Source of the DNA: Norana najaformis
Taxonomy: Eukaryota; Annelida; Clitellata; Crassiclitellata; Hormogastridae
DNA: 64,000 bases
Direction: 5' to 3'
Assembly: GCA_964023275.1 (NCBI GenBank)
Contig: OZ029925.1
Location: 8,937,219-9,001,218, forward strand
A model generated the notes under the pieces. That model was not told the DNA's origin. It ran no database searches and saw only the letters and a program-made list of their open reading frames with translations. Of the stretch, positions 12,283-24,300 are shown one piece after another. Made by a program: the position numbers and the translations under genes. Numbering within the stretch: the first letter of the stretch is position 1; the number at the start of each line of letters is the position of its first letter.

Positions 12283-14601
12283 TCACATCATCGACGTGAT
12301 CTTGTGTAGAAAGTGTCCAGTCGGACTAGCCATGCCCCCCAGGAACGACTGATTGAAAAGTGCCGCCGGGTAGGACTGCAGTCTAGTAGCAGTGGGACCG
12401 TGCACTGCCCCCGGTCGATTTGGGATCCTGTTGTGAAGTCCGACGGACAGGGAGGGTGCGGCCGCAGGGTGGCGATGATAGAGGGCGGCGTAGGAGGGTG
12501 AAGTGGACGACGACTGGGGTGAGGAGCGGCGATCGACCCCCGATGCCTTGGCGCAGAGGGGCGCGAGTGGGGAGCCCTGGTGCAGCTTGCGCATGTGTTT
12601 CTTGAGGTCGAAGTTGCGGCAGAAGCCCTTGTTGCAGACGTGGCAGGTGAACGGCTTGTGCTCGTTATGCGTGTGCATGTGGAAGGTGAGGTTGTAGACC
12701 TGGTGGAAGGCCTTGTTGCAGATGTTGCACTTGTACTGCTTCTCCTTCGAGTGAGTCAGCTTGTGGTTCTTGTAGTTGCCCTTCTGGTGGAACCCCTTGC
12801 CGCAGTACTCGCAGACGAACGGCTTGAACCCGCGGTGGATTAGCATGTGCGTGTTCAGCGTTGACGATCTGTTGAATGCCTTGCCGCACGTCTTGCACTT
12901 GTGAGGCTTCTCCGAGGTGTGGATGATCTTGTGGCGGCACAGGGTGCTCGCCTGCCGAAACCCCTTGTCGCAGACCTTGCATATGAACGGCCGAGCCCCG
13001 GTGTGGACTGGCATGTGGCGGGTCAGGTTGTAGTGAGCGTTGAAGGTCTTGCCGCATTCCGGGCAGACGAAGGTCTTCTGTGCCTTACCAACACCAGAGC
13101 TTCCAACACCACTACCACTACCGCTGCCAGTCCCTGTAGTACTCGGCTTAGGCTGTCCGCTCCTGTGGGCCTCTGTCAAGGTTTTGACCTCGGATGAGCC
13201 CAGAACGCAGGTGCCCGTGTCGTCATCGAGATTCTGGTGATGCAGGTTGTCTGGTCCAATTTCTGAGTGGCGAGCGAGTCTTTCGTTCGATGGTCCGTGG
13301 AATGTTCCGGGACTCGTGCACGACAATTCGCTACGACTGAAATTCTCGTCTTGTTCCTTTCTCTTCGGCGTTAACCGACCTGGATTCCCGGACAAGTCAT
13401 CGATCCGGTGACGTTCCTTTTGGTCGTCCTCCTCCACCTCGTCCTCGTCATCTTCCTCTTCGTCTTCGGCCTCCGACGGTCTTCCCTTGGTCGAAAAGTC
13501 CAGAGTCTGATCGCCACTTCTTTCCGATTCATCCAGGTTCCAACGACCGAAGTCTGAAATCCGAACACAGCGCGCCTCTTCAAGGCTGGACACGCCCTGG
13601 CGTAGCATCTGCTGCTGCTGCTGATGGTGATGAGTACGGGGGAGTTCCTCCTGGCTGGTTGGAAGCTCCCAGCTGGGAAATTCAGTCACTGAAGTCGATG
13701 CGAATCGCTGGACGAGCGAAGATTGTCCGCTCGTGCGGTAAAGGTTCTGAGCCAAACGAAGGGTGTCGTAGACGGGATCGGAGAGGAGACTGAGCGCCGC
13801 GTAGGCTGCTTCGGTCGTCTGAAGTCCCCCGTGGGGTACAACGGGGCCCGCGGAGGCGGCGCGTGGGTCACCGAGTGGCTGGCGAAGTTTCAACCCGCGC
13901 AGAATAGCACTGCGGTACTCGGATATGGCGCTGAGCAAGAAGGCGGGATGGAGACCTCCTCCAGTCCTCATCCGACTGGTTTCTTTCCCACCAGGAAAGT
14001 GGGATAACGTCGCAGCCCTGTATCGATGATTCTCCAAGACGTTCATGCATCCACGACTGCGAAAGTCCTCACGACCGAGACCCGGGTCGACAAGACGTGT
14101 CGTCTGAAAATCTAGACTACTGGAATGCGCTAACAGTTTGGACGGTGCTAACGCTGGTGCGGTGTACCTCGTGTGTCGTGCCTTGTCGCCGGGTGAAAGT
14201 CCGCTGACCCTCGGAGAAAGATAGGGACCGGTGCAAACGTTCTCCGCACTGCTGTGAAGCATTCCCGGTGCCCTTGAGGACGCGTTGCGATACGGGAGGC
14301 TTAAATCGGTGGACTGAACTTTGAACGGAGACGGTTTGACTGAGGTCCTTGTACGCAGTCCGTCTTCGGAGGAGTTCCTTGTCGGTGAAGGCGACGTCTC
14401 CATAATCTTCTCGATGGAGAAAGCGAGCTTCTTGATGCGGGGATCCGAGATTTTCGTCAGGTCATCGGTTAGAGATTTCTGGATTGGATCTTCGTCCGTT
14501 GTCGTCGTCATGACATGAGGACTGGAACCGCTGCTGCTGCTGCTGCTGTTGCAGCAGTGGCAGGCGGCGTCTTTGATCTTCTCCAGAATGATGCCACTCA
14601 T
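12283..14601 (-). CDS. Fezf: FEZ-family zinc finger transcription factor (FEZF)
   Basis: This encodes a nuclear C2H2 transcription factor of the FEZF family, known in animals for forebrain, olfactory and anterior neural patterning, mostly as a repressor. The 772-residue frame has an eh1 (Groucho/TLE-binding) motif, FSIEKIM, at residues 61-67. A long low-complexity region follows, with an acidic stretch near 395-410. Six consecutive C2H2 fingers occupy about residues 507-675 (plus-strand 13080-12577), each with intact Cys and His pairs. Finger phrases such as [19 protein letters not shown] and [14 protein letters not shown] are FEZF hallmarks. About 97 residues follow the last finger. The first Met ([10 protein letters not shown]) has A at -3. 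The frame stays open for at least 18 codons upstream, with a possible TTTTCCAG acceptor near 14640, so a short extra 5' exon is possible. ATTAAA at 11990-11995 and AATAAA at 11574-11579 (minus) are candidate poly(A) signals. No intron interrupts the frame. Confidence 0.93.
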   Translation of the reverse strand: MSGIILEKIKDAACHCCNSSSSSSGSSPHVMTTTTDEDPIQKSLTDDLTKISDPRIKKLAFSIEKIMETSPSPTRNSSEDGLRTRTSVKPSPFKVQSTDLSLPYRNASSRAPGMLHSSAENVCTGPYLSPRVSGLSPGDKARHTRYTAPALAPSKLLAHSSSLDFQTTRLVDPGLGREDFRSRGCMNVLENHRYRAATLSHFPGGKETSRMRTGGGLHPAFLLSAISEYRSAILRGLKLRQPLGDPRAASAGPVVPHGGLQTTEAAYAALSLLSDPVYDTLRLAQNLYRTSGQSSLVQRFASTSVTEFPSWELPTSQEELPRTHHHQQQQQMLRQGVSSLEEARCVRISDFGRWNLDESERSGDQTLDFSTKGRPSEAEDEEEDDEDEVEEDDQKERHRIDDLSGNPGRLTPKRKEQDENFSRSELSCTSPGTFHGPSNERLARHSEIGPDNLHHQNLDDDTGTCVLGSSEVKTLTEAHRSGQPKPSTTGTGSGSGSGVGSSGVGKAQKTFVCPECGKTFNAHYNLTRHMPVHTGARPFICKVCDKGFRQASTLCRHKIIHTSEKPHKCKTCGKAFNRSSTLNTHMLIHRGFKPFVCEYCGKGFHQKGNYKNHKLTHSKEKQYKCNICNKAFHQVYNLTFHMHTHNEHKPFTCHVCNKGFCRNFDLKKHMRKLHQGSPLAPLCAKASGVDRRSSPQSSSTSPSYAALYHRHPAAAPSLSVGLHNRIPNRPGAVHGPTATRLQSYPAALFNQSFLGGMASPTGHFLHKITSMM

Positions 14602-15689
14602 TTTGTGACCCTCGTTTCTCGCCGTGTATACGCTTAAACTGGAAAATACCTGTTGCGTTGGTTCGGGGAATTGCGAAGTCCAGTCAGAAGAGCAGTCTTT
14701 TCCACCAGAAAGTTATTCTTTGGAGATATTTTATTTTACATGCGGAAACAATCTGCCCAATCTCGAAGGTTATTCGGGTAAACCGGTCGCATTTAATATT
14801 ACCGTCGACCTTAGACCTTTCTAAGCCTTAACTGGACCTGCCTGTTCGAAAACGAAGGGCGTCTGCATGGGTTCCAGTCAGCATCTAGGTGCAAATGCAC
14901 AGTCTAAAACACAAAAAGCAAATCTGCTCAGAATGCCAGCCTCACTAATGCAAGACAAGGTTTGTGAGATGTTTAGAGGTAGCGTGTTCTTCAATCTTCA
15001 ATCTTGCTAAGACGCTGTTAAATAGTCCTGCTATTTTAAGATCGCCTTTTACTAATAAATTTTGCAAATTAAATGAAACTTTCGCTCAACAAATTCTCAC
15101 CGCTGCATTACATTATAGTGCATCACGCAATTCTTTAAACTAATACCTTGTTACAACAGAGACGAAATTTGTTATAAAGCACTCATGCACGCATTACTGG
15201 GCAAAATTTAGCAAACAACACAGGTGTGCATACAGTCATGCATGCAATCAGTCGGTTGAAGCCTTGTATGCTAATCAGCAAATGTGTATGATGACGTTTA
15301 TTAGATAACATTGTATTTGTATTTGACCATTTTGTATTTGCCAATTTATACAGCGCCTTTTACAGAACAAACTACTCAGAGTACTAGTGTCTTCATCCAG
15401 CAGACATCGTATACGTGTGTATGACGAAGCGCTGGTCATCAAGTTATAGCAAGTGTTCAATCCCTACATGCAGTAAAACCCTGTGCAGGCTAATCTAATC
15501 TATCTAATCTAGATGATTTCGGGAATCCTGGTCATATTAACCGATGCAATGATTCTGATGCGCATGAACTGACCATGAAAATTGCTTGGAATTTAGAACA
15601 TTGCCCATTCATAACGTTAAAGCATATGGGGTCTTTAAGTGTACGAAACCTAATATAATTATAAATGTTATAATTGCTTAACAGACACA
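14602..15689. other. Upstream region of FEZF, no gene
   Basis: This is the 5' flank of FEZF. I see no second gene. A family-1 motif (TTATACAGCGCCTTTTACAG) lies near 15348, and short TCTAATC repeats lie near 15490-15510. Promoter elements could not be assigned with confidence. Confidence 0.4.
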
Positions 15690-15932
15690 TGTAGATGTGT
15701 GCGTTTGTGTGTGTTTGTGTGTGTGTGGTGTGGTGTGGTGTGTGTGTGTGGTGTGATGTGTGCGTGTGTGCGTAGGTGTGTGTGTACGTGTGTGTATGTG
15801 TGTGCGTGTGCGTGTGTGAACGGATGTACGTTAGAATTTAACGGCAAGATCGGTCTCACGTGTACATGTACTTCCTAATTCGACGCTTCTGTCATTTACA
15901 TCTATCCATGCCCGGAATAATGAATCATTCCA

Positions 15933-16006
<74 letters not shown>
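15690..16006. repeat. (GT)n and (CA)n arrays
   Basis: Imperfect GT-rich repeats fill about 15700-15820. A near-perfect CA array occupies about 15936-16004. Confidence 0.9.
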
Positions 16007-16009
<3 letters not shown>

Positions 16010-16319
16010 CTCGACAGTGAAGCACCATGTGCACGCATGAACATTCAGAACGTACATGCTTGCGTGCGTGCGTGCGGCTAACCTGCGTCTGTCTGCCTTC
16101 GTCAGTCCTTCCCTCTGTTCCCTCCCTGCCGGCCTTCTGCCTCGCGGCCTCCCTCCCTGCTCCCCGGTGCAATCGCTGCCGAGTCGGAGTGAGGCTCATC
16201 TGAGAGGAGTTCAATACACTGAACGGAGTGACCCGCGAGCGAGTTTGACGGACAACTGATCGATAATGCCACTCGCAGCCGGTGGTGTTTCATAGGGAGA
16301 TACGCAACCATTATTCCTA
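16007..16319. other. Short GC-richer island
   Basis: Overlapping open frames on both strands (16056-16259 plus, 16102-16311 minus) have no recognisable product. Confidence 0.35.
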
Positions 16320-16765
16320 TAGGTGAGGTGAGGTAAAATCAAAGGTAAGGTATGTTGCATAAGGTAAGATAAGGCAAGGTTAGGTAAGATAAGGTAAGAT
16401 TATTTCTATAAGTGGGGTAAGGTAAGGTATGGTTCATGTTGCGGCAATTTTAGAGTATTTGTATACATCAAGTAAGGTAAGGTAAGACGAGGTTAACCGA
16501 AGCCGGTAAGGTGAGGCAACTTAAAGTAGGGTAAAGTAAGTTGAGCTAATGTAGGTGAGGTAAGGTTAAATGAAATGATTTGAAGTATGGTAAGGTAAGC
16601 TTAGATAAGTTCAGGCACATCGCTTAGGAAACTAAAAAGATAGGTAAGCCATTGTAATTTAAGGTCATTTCAGTATTAGGTAAGGTCAGATAAGATAAGA
16701 ACAGGTCAGGCAAGGTCAGGTAAAGCAAGGCACTGCAAAGTAGGCCTATAAGGCCAGTTAAGATG
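16320..16765. repeat. Degenerate (GGTAA)n pentanucleotide array
   Basis: AGGTAAGGTAAGG-type units, many mutated, run across about 440 bp. Similar arrays lie at 24190-24300 and 54790-55030. Confidence 0.8.
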
Positions 16766-16777
16766 AGATACGCAGTT

Positions 16778-17210
16778 AAGATTCAGTCAGTCAGTCAGTC
16801 AATCGTTCTGACTGACTGACCGAATGGCTGACTGACTGACTGATTGAATGAATGACTGATTGATTGACTAACTGACTGAGTGACTGAATGAATGAATGAC
16901 TGACTGATTAATTGATTGATTGACTAACTGACTGACTGACTGACTGACTAACTGACTGGCCGACTAACTGACTGATTGATTGACTAACTGACTGACTGAT
17001 AGACTAACTCACTGACTGACTGATTAACTGACTGACTGACCGATTGGCTAACTGACTGACTGACCGACTTACCGACCGACCGACCGACCGACCGACTGAA
17101 TGCCTGGCTGACTAAGAGATAAGTGCATGACCGCCATGGATATACATCATTGAAAAGACGTACAACGAACGGGTCAGTGACTGATTGATTGATTGATTGA
17201 CTGATAATTA
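16778..17210. repeat. Degenerate (GACT)n tetranucleotide array
   Basis: GACTGACT and GATTGATT units dominate 16785-17105, with a short GATT run at about 17175-17205. Confidence 0.85.
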
Positions 17211-17901
17211 TTGATGGCTGACAAGATTCAGTCATGCGCTGAATGGTCACGCATCATTTAATCCACGATGCCTCGATGGAATCTCTACCCACGAATTAAC
17301 ATCTATTGATAAATAATGCATTCGGAAGCACTCATATTAAGACAGAATCGGGCGAATCGGCTGCTCAGGTTTCGATGCAAAACCAGCAACGAAATTGTTT
17401 CATATCCAAAGTAAACGCTACGTGCATTGTTGCATTGTCCTCGTGCGGCTCTGCAGGTCTAGATATTTATGCATGTTAGTCTATGTTTACAGTGTACGTT
17501 TCTACATCCATGTAGACTGTTTGCATGGATTTATATTCATTTTTAGTAGTTATTTATTTACAGTACTTAACGTATTATTTGTTTCTCCTCAGATTGTACA
17601 AGTCTGAGAGATCATTTGTATATCGGTAAACAAGTCATATGTATTTATAATAAGTAGTTACATAAATTCATGTGTGTTTGAGCGTTTTTCGAGTAAGAAA
17701 TCAGGTACACACAGAGAGACAAACGCAGACAGAGAAAAACAAACAGAGAGCGAGAGAGAGAGGCACATGCAGAGGCAGCAGATATTGAGTTAGAAATGAG
17801 GCATATGCAGATATATATAAAAAGATATATATATATATATAAACATAGAGAGAGAAAAAAGACGTTCAGAAAGTTAGCCAGAATCTGTGTTTGACTGTGT
17901 C

Positions 17902-17978
<77 letters not shown>

Positions 17979-19385
17979 GGCAGGCACAGAGACAGAGACA
18001 TAGTGCATATGTGTTGCATGTAAAACAAGTACAATAAAACAGAGTAGATATTACATGGATTAAGAAAATGAAATCCTCATCGGCATGCTTATATATATAT
18101 GTTCTATATATATATGACACACATATGCATTTTATATGTATATGTATATATATAACGAAGCATGTTCAAAATCAGTAAAGCCAGCCAGCGCTATAGCGAC
18201 AAAGAATAGCGTCCATTATTCCCGTGTTCTGCATGCAGTGGATCTGTGGCCCTATAAGCAAATCTACACAAGCACACGGATTAGACATCAGAGGAGAAGC
18301 GGCGTCCAATTGCCGCCATTGGCTGCAGGCTCCATTGATGGCGGCTTCGGCTGCAGCGACAGAGAGAGGGGAACGATGCTTTTCTCCGGAGATTAGAATG
18401 TTCGGAGAATGGAACTGACTCGACGTACATCGCGGAATCGTAAACACACAGACACATTGGCAGCGCCATGGCCTATTGCGACTGCAAAGGGTTTAGCGCT
18501 CAATGCCCCTATTGTCTTTCGGACTGCTTCCGAACAATAACATTGTCAGTGCTCCCTCTGATGTTCGCCGATGTATTATAGCTCCGGCTATCTATGGCCT
18601 TATGCGCGCCGAGCAAAAATATACATTTATAAGTTTGTAATACGATTAATATCACCCCAATTTGACAGCGGATTGAACCATCTGCAGTTTGCACGCATGC
18701 ATGGCTTATCAATTAAGGCTGACAGAATTATTGGCTAGTGAACGTTGATCCGAAACTTTCTGTTATCGAGAACGAAGCTCATTCGTATGTTTTTTTGGGC
18801 AGAAACCTGCTTCATATATTCGTGATGCTGCATATGTGATATTAGCCGCGTTTTCGAAACATTCATGAAAACCTCGAAAGCGATTATATAGATCATGCGA
18901 TTTTCTTGCTGTGCGGTATAGAGGTTATACAGAGTATGTTTGATGTTTCATTGCAGACCTACGGTTCTGCGCTAGGAATGTGAAACAACGAATACGTAGT
19001 CAGTCTCTTTAAAAATTCCGCTAATCTCGATTAAAGCCGATTAAGTTCAAACAAAGGTTTGTGTGTGAGAGCAAAAACGATCGTAAGCAGATGTATATAT
19101 ATATACACATCTGAATATATATATATATCTCTGCTCAGGGTACGATTAGCGGTGGACAGCCGTGGGGTGGGAAAGACCCGTCCATGGGGCGGAGTGAAAT
19201 AAATGGGAAGTGTAATTCTAGTGGAAAAGTTCAAACCAGCAATGTATGGCGGACATGTATCTTTTATGGGAATAGACTGTATGAGTAAATTGTATGAGTA
19301 TATGCAGGTATACCTTCAGTGGTAGGTAGTCTGAACTAGTTGAAGAGGAAGACCTATGGCAGAAGAGAAACGTATGGGAAAATTC
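17211..19385. other. Intergenic DNA; (GA)n(CAGA)n at 17906-17983
   Basis: A GA array followed by CAGA tetramers is the only clear repeat. About 18180-18450 is a non-repetitive stretch with overlapping frames on both strands and no recognisable domain. The remainder shows nothing identifiable. Confidence 0.4.
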
Positions 19386-19626
19386 AACGAGAAATGTATG
19401 GGGAATATATAGGGAAATGTATAGGGAAATGTATGGCGAAGTGTATGGAAAATGAATGTGGCAATGCATGAAGAAATGAATGGGGAAATGTATGGGGAAA
19501 TGAATGGAGAAATGTATAGGGAAATGTATGGGGAAGTGTGTGGAAAAATGAATGTTGCACTGCATGAAGAAATGAATGGAAAAATGTAAGGGGAAATGAA
19601 TGGGGAAATGTATGGGGAAATGTGTG
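19386..19626. repeat. 12-bp minisatellite (GGGGAAATGTAT-like)
   Basis: Units alternate GGGGAAATGTAT and GGGGAAATGAAT with occasional ATGCATGAAGAA variants. Because 12 is divisible by three, all minus-strand phases stay open, producing repetitive frames that I do not regard as genes. Confidence 0.85.
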
Positions 19627-19779
19627 CATGGAAAAGTAGGGGAATCAGACCTGCCTTAAATTGTATAGACCTTTTATAAAACAAAACTACAGGTTAACAT
19701 CGACACCTTCATCGTTTCGAACAGCAGACCTACACCGTTAACCATTCATTCGATCATCGCTTTGTGCACATGTTGTCAT

Positions 19780-20055
19780 TACAGGAGTGCCTTTGATGAG
19801 TTTCTCTTGAAGTGGCGCTATATAATTTCGCATTTAGAATTATAATTACAATACAAAACCATTGTGGCATCGTGTATAAGAGTTTTACACGACGTGAAGC
19901 CTGGACATCCGATGGACAACATCATAGAGCTATAGAACACGGCGGGGATTCGAACATCGTATAGAGCCGAACACGGTGGGGATTCGAACACGAACGACGA
20001 GAATCGCCGAGACTGTCCTTTTCCGACTGATTTAAGTTTCGTATCGATTGACACC
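19780..20055. mobile_element. Family-1b tail plus tandem tRNA-like B boxes (SINE debris)
   Basis: At 19786-19860 the plus strand reads GAGTGCCTTTGATGAG, CTTGAAGTGGCGCTATATAA and an ATTACAATAC end, matching 3475-3570. On the minus strand, two B-box-like phrases TGTTCGAATCCCC occur about 37 bp apart (near 19982-19994 and 19945-19957), as in a tRNA-derived head that has been partly duplicated. Confidence 0.45.
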
Positions 20056-20938
20056 GTGACTACTTAGGGTAATGGCGTTATTGAAGTCATTAGATTGGTC
20101 TGCCCATGTACCACACAGTCACTGGAGATTAACCGTGGCAACATCGCTGAAAAGCTGTATTATTTGAGGCTCTATTCCGTATCTACTACACTGGTGCTTT
20201 AATAGATCTGAACTCAAGTTCGTATACAGCAAATCTGTCCGATGCACAACGTGCATTGTGCTGGGCCATGTAGTGAGTATTATGGCCATTGTGTCTGGGT
20301 CACAGAGGCGCACACAATGGACGCATGTTCGCCACAGCGATCGTTGCATTGTGTTACACGTATTTGGGACTTTACATGTTTTTTTACAAAGCGCACAATT
20401 ACATTGCCAGTGCGGAATATGATTGACGGTTATCTCGTCATTATAGTTCGTGCAGAGCTGTGCAACTATAAAGGCGCTATATAAATGTACAAAGCGGCCA
20501 CAGGTATTGAGGATCGACAGGAACGCGGGAAAAGGTTAAAACTGGAGGATATAAGCACTCGAGGGTTAAATGCGCTGATGGCCGTCATGTTAAGAGCTCT
20601 AAAAGCACCAATCCTCAAACAAACAGAACACTCTCGATATATAAATATATCTATGTATAGACGTGTATGTATATATAGACGTCTACCAGGGTATATACGT
20701 TTATATTGTAAATGTGTAAATATTTACGCAAGTGCAGGTCTTTATATTCAGGCGTTTATGTAGGTCTATATGAGTTTTCATGACGAAATCAATACGCCAT
20801 GCATATATTAAATAGACCTATTATCTTACATTACAGAATACGCTTGTTATGCATGTAAAGCTTGCGCAGTAGGCCTACACATAATGGGCTCACAAGGAAA
20901 AGTTATATCAAGTGTACCTTGTTATTTCAATAAATGCG

Positions 20939-21027
<89 letters not shown>

Positions 21028-22094
21028 GAAGTCTAATCGATTAGTTAAATGCGAATGAACGATTTTGCATGTATACACGATTATAGTTTACGAACATATA
21101 AATTTATATTATGTTTTACTGCAATTCATATCGTTCATTTACTTGTGGGCCAATTATAATTATAATCAATTGCAACACCAGAGTGCAACATGACATGTAT
21201 CAATTTCTCGTGTTTGCCAGTAAGCTGTATACTGTAGTAATATACATAATAGTATATATATATATATATATTTATATGCAAATCATCAGATTTGAAGGAA
21301 TGTCTGTGAAGAAATCGTTCAAGATCGAGCAAAAAACAATCATAGGTTCTCGATTCTGCATGGTCCACTAGGTGCCTTAAAACTATATAAAGAGGTTTAC
21401 AGCTTACGCTATAGATACAAATATATATATATATTTATATATCTTATATTTGGCTGTGCATATATATCCCTGTTGTTGCCAGCCATATTGCATCATATTA
21501 ACTATATATATATATATATATTATATGTTTTCGTCAGTGCATACTTGCTTCCAAGACATCACGATCCTCTGATTGCCTTGTATACCCTGCTTCTTCGAAG
21601 TGTCAGAAATCTTCTTCTGAGCCGCAGAGCTCTTCGTCTTCTCTGCAACGATATCTCGGTAGAGTACGGCCTTGCATGCTTTTGCTGGCCCTCTTTTGTA
21701 AAATTCTGCATTCTCCACTATATGGAATTATAAATTTTGAGTACTAGAGTATATACATTTATAACGTCTGCATTGTTCAGTACTTATAGGCCTCGAATTT
21801 TAATTTGACGGTATAGCCGAAAACAAATCGATTTGCTCGTGTGTTATTGAAACCTGACAAAATTCCTACACCTTATATTTTTGTCTGGGGTTTACTTGCT
21901 GTCTATTGTTATGAGGCTTCGCAAATAGATTAATTTTCTATGCTAGTCTGTCTGTCTTTTACGCTCATAGTCCTTTCAATATTATACTTTCTGTAGATTT
22001 CTTTGCTGTACTACGCATGTCATTTCTATGTATGCCCTACAACTGCCATTTCTGGATATAATATTACAAATATGTATTTATATGCAGAGGAACA
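20056..22094. other. AT-rich intergenic DNA; (CA)n(TA)n at 20942-21026
   Basis: A CA run passes directly into a TA run. Family-1 motif AAAGGCGCTATATAAATGTA is at 20470-20489. A fragment like the end of family 2 (GGCGTTATTGAAGTCATTAG) is at 20073. Otherwise there is no signal. Confidence 0.5.
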
Positions 22095-22350
22095 GCGGAT
22101 ATAATCTAATATAATCTAAGATCTTCTATAGCGCCACTGTAATAATGCTCAAGGCATCAGTCGATGGTAGATCGTATGCAAAATCGTTGTCCAGGCCACT
22201 TTCTATGGTGAGTCCACTCGAAAAGTCAAGGGAAATCCAAAAAACACAGAGACAGCCTACGGAGGGAATGAGTCCATGGCAGGAAGAGGTGAGTTTTTAT
22301 AGTGCGAGTTTATATGCAGGTGCACGGGTAAGATTTGTAGAAGGAAGTAG
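22095..22350 (-). mobile_element. LINE 3' end, family 2, copy C
   Basis: On the plus strand ATAATCTAAGATCTTCTATA, GCGCCACTGTAATAATGCTC and AAGGCATCAGTCGATGGTAG match copies B and D. In the minus direction this lies about 180 bp downstream of the decayed reverse-transcriptase end at 22530-23065, so the two are probably one 5'-truncated LINE ending in an (AGATT)-type tail. Confidence 0.6.
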
Positions 22351-22529
22351 AGAAATTTACCCTCACTGGATTATTCTATTACCCCTCTGCATGGGATACA
22401 TTTTCCTTCTTCATTTCGCCCGACTATGCTTTCACCCGCTTTGGAGTCAACCGACAAGTTACATTCTGTGTTCATGCATAATACAATACAGTACAAATGT
22501 AATTTGATAATGCCCTTCCTAGAAAGTTC

Positions 22530-23065
22530 AGAAGTGTACATTGAAGCCGGGAACAGGAAATATTAAGACCAGTAAACAGAGTCCATCCCAGAGTAAGCTT
22601 TAAGTTTAGAACGATAGACAGTCTCGATAAGAGAGTTGCGAACAGGAGCAGGTAGAGAGTTCCAGATGAAGGGACAAGCGACTGTGAATGAAGGCCGGCG
22701 AAAGACAAGAGATGAACGAGGAACATCTGTTCTTTCTCTGAACTAAATGAATTCAACCCCGTTTCTCTAACAGAATATGATTTTGATACACGAAGAGTCC
22801 CAGCTAGAAGCGGATTAGATAGACACTTGAAGCTAATGTATAGAACGAAGAGCATGGATGACATGACATGAGCTCGGCAAGAGAGTCCAAAACACAGCCT
22901 GGTGCATGACTCTAGTTAGAGGAAGCATTGTGCAGTCAAAAAGGCCATAAAGTATAGAGTTGCAATAGTCGAGTCTGGTCAGAATAGTGCTGTGTATACC
23001 GATGCTTTCGACGTCATTGCACATACGGTTTTTCAGTGTGGAAATGCACAAGAAGTTATTTGAAA
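22530..23065 (-). pseudogene. Decayed CR1/L2-like LINE, C-terminal end of reverse transcriptase ORF
   Basis: Translation of the minus strand in shifted frames gives phrases typical of the end of CR1/L2-type LINE ORF2. LTRLDYCNSILYGL lies at about 22941-22990, and FTVACPFIWNSLPAPVR followed by ETVYRSKLKAYS at about 22600-22700. The latter corresponds to the conserved WNSLP..VR...S...FK..LK ending. The frame is broken by shifts, and most of ORF2 (endonuclease, palm) is absent, as expected for a 5'-truncated retrocopy. Clade assignment is from motif memory. Confidence 0.72.
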
Positions 23066-23198
23066 AGCATCCATGTAAGAAAAAATTCATTCAGTAAACT
23101 TATATAACAGAAATTTGACCGCAGTGCATGTGGGCCTATGTATAACCTAGTTTTCATAAGACCGAATTAATTTGAATAACTGAATTAACTTTTTATAG

Positions 23199-24176
23199 CA
23201 GCTTTTCCCAACGTTTTGTCCATGGCGGAACTCATAAAATAATTTTTAATAGCCTGATAAGAAGTAGATAGCAGTGAGAGTATTTCAGGTAATTGCTGGT
23301 TCACTATATCATAGGCCTATATGTATAATATACAGCTAACATTACACTGCATACGTCAGATGGTAAGAAAATATTATAAGCAGTTTCTTGTCTTTTGCAT
23401 TTCTAAACTTTAAAAAAATGTCAAATCATAGGCCTACTAAAGTTTGTTTAAAAAATCAAAACTAACGTTCACGTGCAATTCTAAGCCTAAGGCTTATTTT
23501 CAATGTGGTTACTGTATATTGGGCTTGATTCATTTTGCACAAACATTGATTCTTCGTCAAATTTTGGACAGTTTCTCGATATACAAAAATAGCCTCAGTT
23601 TTGACAAAAACGCTTATTACAAAACTACCTAAGAAATACTAAACAGGGCCAGCCATTCAGTTTTCTCTGAGAACCCAACTTAAAGTGACATTTGAGTAAC
23701 AATTAAGAGCTTCAATATTTTCCTGGTCTTTTGGATCCACTTTCTGGATAGCAGTCCTATAACCAAGAATATATTTTTGTTTTATATTCTTAGCATTTTT
23801 AAAAGCAATAATGGGTTTATGAGAAAGGGGTTTCAGATAGTGGTAGATTTTTATCATATGTCAATTCAAATCTATGCAATAGCGAGTGTCATATATCCGT
23901 TTAATGGTTTGTCCATGGCGGAACTCAGCCAGATCGGAACAACTCGAAACGTGGAGAATTAGTGCATAGTCGACATACGAACGGCCTGAAAATTGGAAAT
24001 TTTACCTGCAGATACGGACAGCGATTAAAGGAATTCTATTTAAAGGAATTTTATTTGTTATTTTTTTGATATAATTCTACAATTCATTATTTATTAATTC
24101 AACAATTCCTCGCGGAACCCACGACGATAGTCTGGGGAACCGTTAAGTTCCGCGGAACCCTGGCTGGGAAACCTCA
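23199..24176. mobile_element. hAT-like non-autonomous element (candidate)
   Basis: The left end reads CAGCTTTTCCCAACG, then GTCCATGGCGGAACTC. The right end, reverse-complemented, reads GAGGTTTCCCAGCCAGGG, then TTCCGCGGAACTTAACGG. TTCCCA..C...GCGGAAC at both ends is the style of hAT terminal repeats. The GTCCATGGCGGAACTCA phrase recurs internally near 23909. No transposase domain is recognised and no clean 8-bp duplication was found, so the boundaries are approximate. Confidence 0.45.
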
Positions 24177-24179
24177 TAA

Positions 24180-24300
24180 GATCTGGAATGGTAACGTAAG
24201 GTAACATGAGGTAAGGTATAAGGTAAGATAATAAGGTGTGGTAGGTAAGATAAAGCTTGGTAAGTTAACGTAGGTAATTAAGATGAGGTACACTTATAAT
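24180..24300. repeat. Short degenerate (GGTAA)n array
   Basis: GTAAGGTAA units, decayed, directly follow the hAT-like end. Confidence 0.6.

Noticed and set aside
12313-13240. Plus-strand and alternate minus frames across FEZF (for example 12580-12843 and 12665-13057)
   Set aside because: They are shadows of the zinc-finger coding sequence in other phases.
19218-19684. Minus frames rich in His, Phe, Pro and Ile
   Set aside because: All three phases are open because the underlying minisatellite has a 12-bp unit.
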